Source: Nitrosopumilaceae archaeon
GTDB taxonomy: Archaea > Thermoproteota > Nitrososphaeria > Nitrososphaerales > Nitrosopumilaceae
DNA length: 64,000 bases
Direction: 5' to 3'
NCBI GenBank assembly: GCA_005798405.1
Contig: SYJQ01000028.1
Coordinates: forward strand, 124,001 to 188,000
Each line of letters opens with the position of its first letter. The stretch's first letter is position 1. Shown here one piece after another: positions 40,544 through 50,024 of the stretch. The notes beneath the pieces were generated by a model. The model worked only from the letters and a program-made list of their open reading frames with translations, ran no database searches and was not told the DNA's origin. The position numbers were made by a program, and so were the translations under genes.

Positions 40544-41054
40544 TTAAATCTCCTCTAACTTGTTTTTCAAATTCTATACTGTTATCATGAATGGTTTTAA
40601 AGAAAATACTTTCTTCAACAGTTAATTTACCATATAATTCAGAATTGAGTTTGGTTGAATCTGCAAGCTTTACAAGTTTCCCTCTCCTCATCCTAAATAA
40701 TTCTAGCATAATACTTTCTACGTGATTAAAATCATCACGATTCAAATTTTTCATTGATTCTTTTAGTTTGATGTAAAAGTGAGGATCAAGTGTAGACATC
40801 TGGTATTCTCCAACCATCTTTTCTTTTGATAATGCTTGTTTTAGTTCTGTAATCATGTCAGGTGTTTCAAGTGAAGCAAGCTTGTTTTGAGATAGAATTT
40901 TTCCTACCCACTGAGGTAAATTCAGAACCTCGCCTTGGGTGCCATTAATTTTAAGGCCTGCAACATTGAATTTAATATCATGATTTATGGTGACTTTGGC
41001 ATCCTTTAGACTATATCCAATAGAGTGCAATTTTTCTATCTTATCAATTTCCAT
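40524..41054 (-). CDS. GINS complex subunit (Gins23-like)
   Basis: Small N-terminal B-like domain (FNVAGLKINGTQGEVLNLPQWVGKIL) then helical A-like domain; overlaps mcm. Confidence 0.7.
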   Translation of the reverse strand: MEIDKIEKLHSIGYSLKDAKVTINHDIKFNVAGLKINGTQGEVLNLPQWVGKILSQNKLASLETPDMITELKQALSKEKMVGEYQMSTLDPHFYIKLKESMKNLNRDDFNHVESIMLELFRMRRGKLVKLADSTKLNSELYGKLTVEESIFFKTIHDNSIEFEKQVRGDLNEQSSN

Positions 41055-41155
41055 CTTAAGATCACTACTCCTTCATAAGATCCTGATGTAATGGATCGAT
41101 CAATTCTGTTCACTATTTTGTTAGATCAATTGATCCTATTAATTTCGATTTATTA

Positions 41156-42130
41156 GTGGGAAATAGACTAGAAGATCACATGTTATCTACAGGCATGTGG
41201 GTGGAAAAATACCGCCCATCAAAGCTCTCAGAGATTGTAAATCAGACAGAAATTATAGGTAGCCTAGAAGCACTAATCAAAGACCCAACAGATATGCCTC
41301 ACCTAATGTTTTCTGGCTCTGCTGGGGTTGGCAAGACAACTACTGCTTTGTGCATAGCCAGACAGATTCTTGGCGAATATTCTAAAGACTATACACTTGA
41401 GCTAAATGCGTCAGACGAAAGAGGAATAGGCATGGTTAGAGAAAAAGTAAAGAAATTTTCCAGGTATGCAGGAATGGTGGATGTTCCATTTAAGATAATT
41501 ATTTTAGACGAAGCAGATGAGATGACCTCTGATGCACAAACTGCGCTTAGACGAATAATAGAAGATACTGCAAAATATTGTAGATTTATCCTGATTGCAA
41601 ACAATATCTCCAAAATTATTGAACCTATTCAAAGCAGATGTGCCACCTTCAAGTTCACATCGATTCCTGAAGAAGACATGATAAATCATCTAGAAAGCAT
41701 AGCCAAAAAAGAGAAGGTAAAAACGGATAAAAAAGGACTAAAGGCAATTTATGATTATTCTGAAGGGGACCTTAGACATGCCATTAATCTGATGCAGGCA
41801 ACTGCAAGCATAGGAGACATTTCAGAAGAGAATGTGAAATCATCTGCTGGACTGACAAAAACTAGTGACGTTGATGGGGTTCTAAAAATGGCGTTGTCTG
41901 GAAAAATATTAGATGCAAGAGAGAAAATGATTGAATTAATCAAAGTTTATGGAATGTCAGAATCTGATTTTCTAAAATATCTAAATTCAGCAGTGTTCAA
42001 AACAAAACATGAAAAGTTATCAGAGATTTTAGAAGTAATTGCAAAATATGATTATAGAATTTTAGTTGGTGCAAATCCTGAGATTCAACTATCAGCTTTA
42101 TTAGCCGAATTAGGCAAATTAGAAAAATAA
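41156..42130 (+). CDS. rfcS: Replication factor C small subunit
   Basis: WVEKYRPSKLSEIV, GSAGVGKTTTA, LDEADEMTSDAQTALRR. Confidence 0.95.
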   Translation: MGNRLEDHMLSTGMWVEKYRPSKLSEIVNQTEIIGSLEALIKDPTDMPHLMFSGSAGVGKTTTALCIARQILGEYSKDYTLELNASDERGIGMVREKVKKFSRYAGMVDVPFKIIILDEADEMTSDAQTALRRIIEDTAKYCRFILIANNISKIIEPIQSRCATFKFTSIPEEDMINHLESIAKKEKVKTDKKGLKAIYDYSEGDLRHAINLMQATASIGDISEENVKSSAGLTKTSDVDGVLKMALSGKILDAREKMIELIKVYGMSESDFLKYLNSAVFKTKHEKLSEILEVIAKYDYRILVGANPEIQLSALLAELGKLEK

Positions 42131-42133
42131 AAA

Positions 42134-42217
42134 CGCAGAGAGAGGGATTTGAACCCCCGGGTGCTTGCGCACACAGGCTCTCAAGGCCCGCGCCCTACCG
42201 AGCTAGGCGACCTCTGC
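42134..42217 (-). tRNA. tRNA-Ser(TGA)
   Basis: Long variable arm, anticodon loop CTTGAGA, acceptor GCAGAGG/TCTCTGC, discriminator G. Confidence 0.9.
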
Positions 42218-42299
42218 AAAAAATGATGTATGATAGTGATTAAAATTTGTTGAGGATGGACAAAAAATTTGTAAAAAGAAGAAAAAAGAAATTAATTCT

Positions 42300-42842
42300 T
42301 TAATCGTGTGCGTGTGGATTTCCACTACTTGCCATTTTGACGAAGGTACCGGCTGCTTTCTCATGCCATTCTAGGTTAGCTGGTTCAATTCGAATAGCTC
42401 CTGTAGGACATATTTCCTGACAAGCCATACAAACAGTACAATCATGTTCTCGAATTGGCATTGATTTGTCAGTAAAATCTAATCGTTCGTCTTGTTCAGT
42501 TTTTCCAGTTCCTTCAAATGTTTTTCCAACTACGTCTTTAGCTGGAATATCTTGTTCGGTTCTGTACCACTGAAATGTTTGAACTGGACATACACTAAAG
42601 CATGAACCAGTTGCAACACAAGAATCCCAATCGACTGCAACTGTTGTTCCATGAATACCAAGAGGGACTTGTTTTTCTCCTCTTTCTTCATATGCTGCTT
42701 TTACTTCTTCATTTGAGAATGCTGCGCCTTCTGGATTACCTTTGCCCCAAATCCAATGGAAATTCTCGCCATTACCATGACTAGTTTTTCCAACTGGTTT
42801 TTGTTCGTGACAAAAATCTTCTGGTATTACTAAATCGACCAT
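42300..42842 (-). CDS. zfx: Zinc-containing-type ferredoxin
   Basis: [35 protein letters not shown]...CTVCMACQEICP as in Sulfolobus zinc ferredoxin; His-rich N-terminal extension; ATG at 42842 preferred over track TTG. Confidence 0.88.
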   Translation of the reverse strand: MVDLVIPEDFCHEQKPVGKTSHGNGENFHWIWGKGNPEGAAFSNEEVKAAYEERGEKQVPLGIHGTTVAVDWDSCVATGSCFSVCPVQTFQWYRTEQDIPAKDVVGKTFEGTGKTEQDERLDFTDKSMPIREHDCTVCMACQEICPTGAIRIEPANLEWHEKAAGTFVKMASSGNPHAHD

Positions 42843-42859
42843 AAGCAAACATTATTGGA

Positions 42860-42899
42860 ATATTATTTAAAGCTAGACAAAATTAGTTATAACTAATTT
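42860..42899 (-). promoter_or_regulatory. Promoter with TATA-like TTTAAATAATAT and 20-bp palindrome AAATTAGTTATAACTAATTT
   Basis: 28 nt identical to 43532..43559 upstream of paralogous ferredoxin; palindrome 42880..42899. Confidence 0.7.
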
Positions 42900-42991
42900 A
42901 TAATAAATCACAATTCACATTCATTTTTTGCAGAACAATCACATGATAAACAAAATGAAAATAATTCTAATTGTAGGATTTGCAGAATATG

Positions 42992-43568
<577 letters not shown>

Positions 43569-43651
43569 ACTTAACTACAATAAAAGATCTGTGCTCAAAT
43601 CCTATTTGAAATTTCCTTACGTTCATATCGTTTGAAGATCATATACAACAA

Positions 43652-44317
43652 ATGGATATTATCAAATTCGATGTTTACAGAGGACCAAACATAGGAATTT
43701 ACATTAATACAAATGATAATTTTGTTTTGCTTCCTATGGGTTTTGCTCAAACCAAAGCAGACAAACTTGGGGAGTATTTGAATACTGAAGTCCTGTATTC
43801 TTCTGTTGCAAATACTCGTCTTTTAGGAGCATTGATGGTCATGAATAACAATGGAATTTTGCTTCCAAAGACTGCATACATGGATGAATATGATTTTCTA
43901 AAAAAAGAAACCAAGATGGAAATTGGAGTATTGGATTCAAAATACACTGCACTTGGTAATGTGATTTGTGCAAATGATAAAGGAGCTATTGTGTCACCTT
44001 GGCTGTCAAAAGAAGATTGTCATACAATAGAGCAAGTATTAGGAGTTGAAGTTTTACAGAAAAGAATTGCTGGGTTTAATCAAACGGGGGCAGTAATGGT
44101 TGCAAACAATTCAGGGGCTGCAATACACCCAGAAGCTGACGAAGAAGACATGAAAGTATTTGCAAATGTGATGGGTGTAAGAGTAGAGCCTACTACCATC
44201 AATAACGGCATCCCATATGTCATGTCAGGAATCTTGGTAAACAACCATTCAGTTGTAGTTGGATCCATGACTAGTGGTCCCGAAATTATGATGTTAACTA
44301 GAGCTTTTCTAAATTAA
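43652..44317 (+). CDS. eif6: Translation initiation factor 6
   Basis: IFSRGPNIGIYIN-like start, GNVICANDKGAIVSP, pentein fold repeats. Confidence 0.94.
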   Translation: MDIIKFDVYRGPNIGIYINTNDNFVLLPMGFAQTKADKLGEYLNTEVLYSSVANTRLLGALMVMNNNGILLPKTAYMDEYDFLKKETKMEIGVLDSKYTALGNVICANDKGAIVSPWLSKEDCHTIEQVLGVEVLQKRIAGFNQTGAVMVANNSGAAIHPEADEEDMKVFANVMGVRVEPTTINNGIPYVMSGILVNNHSVVVGSMTSGPEIMMLTRAFLN

Positions 44318-45578
44318 GAATAGATCTTGGATCATCTGTAAGTTGCTCTATATCAATTTGGGACTCGGTTCCATCGTGCATGTTTCGCAATACAATCTTA
44401 CTTTGTTCTAGCTCTTTTGGAGCTACTATAATGCAATACTTTGATTCAGATGCTTGTTCGATTTGTTTTTTTAGATTCTTTCCAGACAGATCAACATCAG
44501 TTGGAATATTGTCTAATCTAAGTAAAGATGCAATGCTCATTGCAACTTTTTGCATCTCTTCATTAATGTATAAAACTGAAACTCTAGTCTGTTTTGTTTC
44601 TGGAATTATTTTTTGTTCTTGCATTGTAAGTATAATTCTCTCCACTCCACCTGCAACACCCGTAGCTCCAATATCTTCTCGTCCAAATGCTTTTGTTAAC
44701 GAATCATATCTTCCTCCACCAGCTAAAGCACCAAGAGTTGAATTTTTGTCAAACACTTCAAAGACAGTTCCAGAGTAGTAATCCAGTCCTCTAACTATAC
44801 CAAAATTTATGCGTGTATTTACAACTCCTCTGTTTTCTAGTGAATCAATTAGTTGTTTTAATTCATCCCATGATTGTAACTTTGTTGTATCAAATTTTGA
44901 TTCTACTTCATGTATTGTTCCTTTGATTTGTGAAAACTCTAGAATCTTTTCTAGTTTGTTTATGTCATATCTATCTTTGAACTCATTTAGAATTTCTTGC
45001 TTTGATTTTTTTTGTATTTTATCAATTGCCCTTAACATATCTCCAACTAGTTTAGGATCTTTTGAATCAAATGTTTGATTGATAAATGATTCTACCAGAT
45101 TTCTATGATTGATGTCAATTGTGATATCTTTGAGCAATAAGGAATCAAATAATCTGGATGTTAATTCAATAATTTCAGCTTCGGATTCTAGTCCGGGTTT
45201 TCCGTAAATCTCTATATCCCATTGGTGAAAGTAACGATATCGTCCCTTTTGTGGTTCATCGTATCGAAATACACCACCGAATGCTGAGATCTTTGCTGGT
45301 AACCTCATTGATTTTTGTGAAGCTGCATATCTTGTCAACCCTACAGTAAAATCAAACCTTAATGCTACTTCTCTGTCTCCCTTATCTTTGAAATAGTAAA
45401 TTTCATCTTTAATTGCGGGTCCTGACTTTGTCTCTAATACAGATAACAGCTCAATTGGAGATGGATCCATAAATGAGAATCCATATAGAGTGGATAGTCT
45501 TTTAAAATGATTCCTAATGTGTTCAATGTTGGAATTTTCTGTTTCTTCAAAGTCTTTCATTCCACGTGGCAGTTCCAT
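44298..45578 (-). CDS. hisS: Histidyl-tRNA synthetase
   Basis: FRYDEPQKGRYRYFHQWDIEIYG; GLDYYSGTVFEVF; GGGRYDSL. Confidence 0.95.
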   Translation of the reverse strand: MELPRGMKDFEETENSNIEHIRNHFKRLSTLYGFSFMDPSPIELLSVLETKSGPAIKDEIYYFKDKGDREVALRFDFTVGLTRYAASQKSMRLPAKISAFGGVFRYDEPQKGRYRYFHQWDIEIYGKPGLESEAEIIELTSRLFDSLLLKDITIDINHRNLVESFINQTFDSKDPKLVGDMLRAIDKIQKKSKQEILNEFKDRYDINKLEKILEFSQIKGTIHEVESKFDTTKLQSWDELKQLIDSLENRGVVNTRINFGIVRGLDYYSGTVFEVFDKNSTLGALAGGGRYDSLTKAFGREDIGATGVAGGVERIILTMQEQKIIPETKQTRVSVLYINEEMQKVAMSIASLLRLDNIPTDVDLSGKNLKKQIEQASESKYCIIVAPKELEQSKIVLRNMHDGTESQIDIEQLTDDPRSILNLEKL

Positions 45579-45664
45579 TGGTGTTGTTGTTAATGGTAAT
45601 CATTTAGATTTTACTGTAATAACTATGCAGAACTAGGCAGTTTTTCAAAAATAAAAAAGAAAAG

Positions 45665-46861
45665 CTAGTTTGCAGGAACTGCAAAACCGTTTTCAATCAT
45701 TCGAAGTGCAGAATCTGCTTTTACGCACATTGGCAATCCGTTTGACGTCTTCATTATAAGGCTAAATCCTTCACGACATTCAATTTCTTCTGCATCAATT
45801 CCTGCAGTTACTTGTTGTCGTGGTGAAATCCATGCCAATTGCATAGATTTTGCCTTTTCAATGAATTCTGCTCTAAGTTCTTGTTTTTCCTCATCAGTTA
45901 GTGTAGATGACTTTTCTCGCAATTCAGCTTTTAATGCCTTCATCTCTGCATGTCTTGCTTTAATGTCAGCTTTTTGCTCGTCAGTGAGTTTACTAGACAT
46001 TATTGAGATGTGATCTTTGAATTTCATTTTGAGTTCTTGTCTTTTCTCATCAGATAATTCACCGTGTCTTTCTTGGTATTTGGCTCTGAGTTCATCCATT
46101 CTCTCTGGAGAAATATCAGTTGACATGATCATCTCTCGCATTCTTGGAGATAGATCGTGTTTCTCTTTCATTCTCTCTAGTGCGTCACGATGTTTTTCTT
46201 TGAAATCCATTGCAGTATTGTAATGTTCTTTTTTGTATACATCTCTTTGCTCAGGTGTCATTGCACACCATTCAGAAATTTTTGCCAATTTTTCAGCATC
46301 AGTAATTTCTGCTGCAAGTTCATCTTCAGTCATTTGACAGAATCTTTGATATTCTGCTTTATGATCACGAATTTCTTGATGTTTTTCTTGCATTTTATCT
46401 ACTAACATTTTGTGTTCAGCAATGTAAGCATCTCTTCCAGATTCATCTAATGCACAATATTCATCCATTCTAGATTTTAGATCTGCTTTGTCATGTTCTG
46501 CCAAGAATTTTTCCTTGTCATCATCAGACATTGCACAGTATTTCTCTAGTTTGCCTACCATGTTATAATCTGGTTTTCGCTCAGGGGCAATCTCTTTGAG
46601 AAAAGTTTCCATAGATATTTCACGTTGATCTTCACTTTGCTCACAAATATTTGCTAGTCTATCTTTGAACTCAGCAATTCTTGGATGATTCATAAAGAAT
46701 TTTTCTTTTTCTTCGTCATCCATACTGCAAAAATCAGCTAGTCTTTCTTTGAGGTCATTATGTTTTTCATCTGATTCAGCATATGCTACTGTATTACCAG
46801 CAATAATACCAGTAATCATGATCAGTGAAAAAACAACACTTAGAAGTTGTATCTTTTTCAT
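45665..46861 (-). CDS. Exported, highly charged Cys-repeat protein of unknown function
   Basis: N-terminal signal peptide; repeated FC/YC/WC-x-M-(acidic) units. Confidence 0.8.
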   Translation of the reverse strand: MKKIQLLSVVFSLIMITGIIAGNTVAYAESDEKHNDLKERLADFCSMDDEEKEKFFMNHPRIAEFKDRLANICEQSEDQREISMETFLKEIAPERKPDYNMVGKLEKYCAMSDDDKEKFLAEHDKADLKSRMDEYCALDESGRDAYIAEHKMLVDKMQEKHQEIRDHKAEYQRFCQMTEDELAAEITDAEKLAKISEWCAMTPEQRDVYKKEHYNTAMDFKEKHRDALERMKEKHDLSPRMREMIMSTDISPERMDELRAKYQERHGELSDEKRQELKMKFKDHISIMSSKLTDEQKADIKARHAEMKALKAELREKSSTLTDEEKQELRAEFIEKAKSMQLAWISPRQQVTAGIDAEEIECREGFSLIMKTSNGLPMCVKADSALRMIENGFAVPAN

Positions 46862-47041
46862 TGTAACATTTTGATAATTTATCCATATAAAGAATAACGG
46901 ATCAATAAGCAGAAATGGTTATTAGCAATAATCTCTCTTTTCAAAATTATATAGTATAAATCAATATTAACTTATTTTTCAAAATATATTTTGTAATATT
47001 TAAAAAATAAAAAACATCTGAATGCTTTATATTATAATATT

Positions 47042-47128
47042 AATTTCATAAATACAACATAAGGAAAAAGACATTTCAATTAATCGCAAATTCCTTGATA
47101 AGTCATTTTCCTTATGTCTAATGAAATT
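47042..47128. repeat. Interrupted inverted repeat in divergent intergenic region
   Basis: AATTTCAT-N7-ACATAAGGAAAA ... TTTTCCTTATGT-N3-ATGAAATT, 37-nt loop. Confidence 0.7.
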
Positions 47129-47225
47129 TATTCTACAAAAAATGTTCTAAAATAATAAAACACAGGTTAATGAAATGGATCAAAGACCATCTAAATTAAT
47201 AATTAGCAAGATTTCAAAAACATAG

Positions 47226-47642
47226 TTGAGTTACAAGTTTTTAGATCATGCAACTGACGCATTTATTGAAGTAACTGCAAAAGATCTCAAAGAGGCATTT
47301 TTGGTTACTGCAAACGCAGTAATCAATCTAACACTAGATCAAGATAAGGTAGAAGAAAAAGATCAGAAAGTAATTGTCGCACAAGGAAAAGATCTCAGAT
47401 ATCTATTGTTTAGCTGGTTAGAAGAAGTGACTTTTGTTCTCATCACGGAAGGTTTTGCAATAAAAAGAATAGAACTTGAAATTCAAGAAAATAAAGGATA
47501 TAAAATCAATGCCAAAGCATATGGTGAACCACTTGATTTTTCAAAACACAATTTCAAAGTAGAAATTAAAGCCCCCACATTTTATGAGATGAAAATTGAG
47601 CAAAATAATGGCATATTTATGAGATTTTTACTTGATCTCTGA
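47226..47642 (+). CDS. Archease
   Basis: YKFLDHATDAFIEVTAKDLKEAF; TTG start. Confidence 0.92.
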   Translation: MSYKFLDHATDAFIEVTAKDLKEAFLVTANAVINLTLDQDKVEEKDQKVIVAQGKDLRYLLFSWLEEVTFVLITEGFAIKRIELEIQENKGYKINAKAYGEPLDFSKHNFKVEIKAPTFYEMKIEQNNGIFMRFLLDL

Positions 47643-47721
47643 ATTTGGTGAAATTTTATTATCAAATCCATAGAAGAATTTATCCGTGTTTTTTAAATGC
47701 AAATGTAATTCATTTCATATA

Positions 47722-49371
47722 ATGCGTACAAAGTTATTGGTATCTTTGGTATTTTCGTTAATTATTCTCATTACTCCAGCATATGCTAATGTCACTACGG
47801 TCTCTATGGAAAAAAGTTTCTACACTGTTGATGAAAAGATTTCATTTATTGGAACCGAAAGTGATGGTGGCAGTATAGTTACAGTGATTGTAAGAGCTCC
47901 AGATGGACATGCAGAATTACTTGGTGGTTTCTCAGATCCTCAAGGAGAATATGAAACAACTCCAAGAAATGTAAAAACTATTTTTTCAATACAAGGAATT
48001 TACAATGTAACGGCATTTACAGATAAAATTGAGAACGGTATTTCCATGCAGGTAGAATTTGATGGGACAAAAGTTGCTCCAATTCCAGATTTTGTGTTAG
48101 CACTTAATTCAATTTCAGATAAAACTATTGAAGAAGAAAAGACTCTAGTGTTTACTCCAACACTAACTCAATCATTAACAGGTGTAATATTCAGTCTTGA
48201 AAAAAATCCACCAACAGGTGCATCTATCAATAGTGAGACAGGGCAATTCACATGGACTCCAACAGAATCTCAGGGCCCAGCATCATATGTTTTTGATATA
48301 GTAGTGAAAAAAGGAGCATCAGAAGATAGAGAAGATGTAAAGATCACTGTAACTGAATTATCTCCTCCAATACAACCAGAACAAACACAAGAACCTGAAC
48401 CAACATCAGTAACAGAACCTGAACCAACATCAGAACCAACACCAGTGATGGAATCAACACAAGAATTAGGAATTGCATCGTTTGTAGATCCGACAAAAGA
48501 TCCACAGTCTTATGTCAACAGATACAATAATGAACCAAAATACAAAGAGTGGTTTGATACAAACTTTCCAGAATATTCCTCAATTTATCAAGCAGTGGGC
48601 TTGGAAAAACCATTACAAGTCCCAGCTCCATTTGTAGATCCGACAAAAGATCCACAGTCTTATGTCAACAGATACAATAATGAACCAAAATACAAAGAGT
48701 GGTTTGATACAAACTTTCCAGAATATTCCTCAATTTATCAAGCAGTGGGCTTGGAAAAACCAAAAGAGATAGCATCTTTTGTGGATCCAACTCTAGATCC
48801 ACAATTTTACATTGATAGATACAATAATGAACCAACATTCAAGGATTGGTTTGATACAAACTTTCCAGATATGACAATTTATGATGCAATTGGATTAGAT
48901 GAGTCAGAAATCAAAGAACAGGAAAGTGGACAATGCGGTACAGGGACAATCCTAGTTGACGGAGTATGCACAGTTGACGATAATCTACAAGGTGGTGGAT
49001 GTCTTATTGCTACTGCAGCATATGGCTCTGAGATGGCACCACAGGTACAATTTCTCAGAGAGATTAGAGATAACAAAGTGATGAATACTGAATCAGGTGC
49101 TTTGTTTATGAGTGGATTTAACCAATTGTATTATTCATTCTCGCCAAGCATAGCTGATCTGGAAAGAGAAAACCCAGTATTCAAAGAAATGGTAAAAATT
49201 GGAATCACCCCAATGTTATCATCACTTTCAATTATGTCAGCAGCTGATTCAGAACAAGAAATTCTAGGATATGGAATTGGAGTTATTTTGATGAATGTTG
49301 GAATGTATTTTGTAGCACCAGTCATGTTATTTTTTGGTATTAAAAAGGCAAAAACAAGACTAAGTTTTTAA
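47722..49371 (+). CDS. Exported repeat protein with CFI-box-like (CLIATAAYGS) C-terminal domain and TM anchor
   Basis: Signal peptide from ATG 47722, Ig-like region, PEPT-rich linker, three ~44-aa repeats, GGCLIATAAYGSEMAPQVQFLREIRDN. Confidence 0.85.
   Translation: MRTKLLVSLVFSLIILITPAYANVTTVSMEKSFYTVDEKISFIGTESDGGSIVTVIVRAPDGHAELLGGFSDPQGEYETTPRNVKTIFSIQGIYNVTAFTDKIENGISMQVEFDGTKVAPIPDFVLALNSISDKTIEEEKTLVFTPTLTQSLTGVIFSLEKNPPTGASINSETGQFTWTPTESQGPASYVFDIVVKKGASEDREDVKITVTELSPPIQPEQTQEPEPTSVTEPEPTSEPTPVMESTQELGIASFVDPTKDPQSYVNRYNNEPKYKEWFDTNFPEYSSIYQAVGLEKPLQVPAPFVDPTKDPQSYVNRYNNEPKYKEWFDTNFPEYSSIYQAVGLEKPKEIASFVDPTLDPQFYIDRYNNEPTFKDWFDTNFPDMTIYDAIGLDESEIKEQESGQCGTGTILVDGVCTVDDNLQGGGCLIATAAYGSEMAPQVQFLREIRDNKVMNTESGALFMSGFNQLYYSFSPSIADLERENPVFKEMVKIGITPMLSSLSIMSAADSEQEILGYGIGVILMNVGMYFVAPVMLFFGIKKAKTRLSF
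48481..48900 (+). repeat. Tandem coding repeats, two identical 132-bp copies plus one diverged copy
   Basis: 48481..48612 identical to 48631..48762; diverged third copy from 48778. Confidence 0.95.
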
Positions 49372-49394
49372 TCATAATGTCCATTCATTGTAAC

Positions 49395-49541
49395 ATGGGA
49401 AAACTAAGTAGAAATCTTAGAATTTGTGGAGATTGCGGAATTGTTTACACTTCTGTAAGCTTGACAAAATACATTGATCAGTGTCCAATATGCAATTCTA
49501 AAAGATATGAAGCGATGCCAATTAAGACAGACATTGATTGA
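49395..49541 (+). CDS. 48-aa zinc-ribbon protein
   Basis: Manual translation MGKLSRNLRICGDCGIVYTSVSLTKYIDQCPICNSKRYEAMPIKTDID*. Confidence 0.75.
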   Translation: MGKLSRNLRICGDCGIVYTSVSLTKYIDQCPICNSKRYEAMPIKTDID

Positions 49542-49622
49542 AGATCTAGAAAAAATATTGTAAAAAATTATTTGAAAAACATTCAACATAGATTTTTTAA
49601 TAGAAACAAATTGTTGTAATTA

Positions 49623-50024
49623 TTGTCCGATGATCCTGAAATTGAGAAAATAAAACAAAGAAAACTCGAAGAGATGATCAGACAGCAAAATCAGCCTCAC
49701 CTTCAGCCTGGAATAATTGACCTAAATAGTGTAAATTTTACTCAAATAATTTCTGCGGAGAATCCCACGTTAGTTGATTTTTGGGCAGATTGGTGTGGCC
49801 CATGTAAGATGATGCACCCTATATTTGAGAGTCTGTCAAAGAAATATCCAAAAATAAAATTTGCGCGAGTTAATGTAGATCAAAACCAAAACATTGCAAT
49901 GAGATTTGCAGTACAATCAATTCCCATGTTTATCATGTTCAAATCAGGACAAATAGTTGATAAAATGATGGGTGCAGTAGGCGCACCTGGAATTCATATG
50001 ATCTGCAAAAAATATTCAGACTAG
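49623..50024 (+). CDS. Thioredoxin
   Basis: DFWADWCGPCKMMHP. Confidence 0.92.
   Translation: MSDDPEIEKIKQRKLEEMIRQQNQPHLQPGIIDLNSVNFTQIISAENPTLVDFWADWCGPCKMMHPIFESLSKKYPKIKFARVNVDQNQNIAMRFAVQSIPMFIMFKSGQIVDKMMGAVGAPGIHMICKKYSD

Noticed and set aside
48481-48900. Possible CRISPR-like or non-coding tandem repeat
   Set aside because: Repeats are in-frame protein modules in one long ORF with irregular copies; not short repeats separated by unique spacers.
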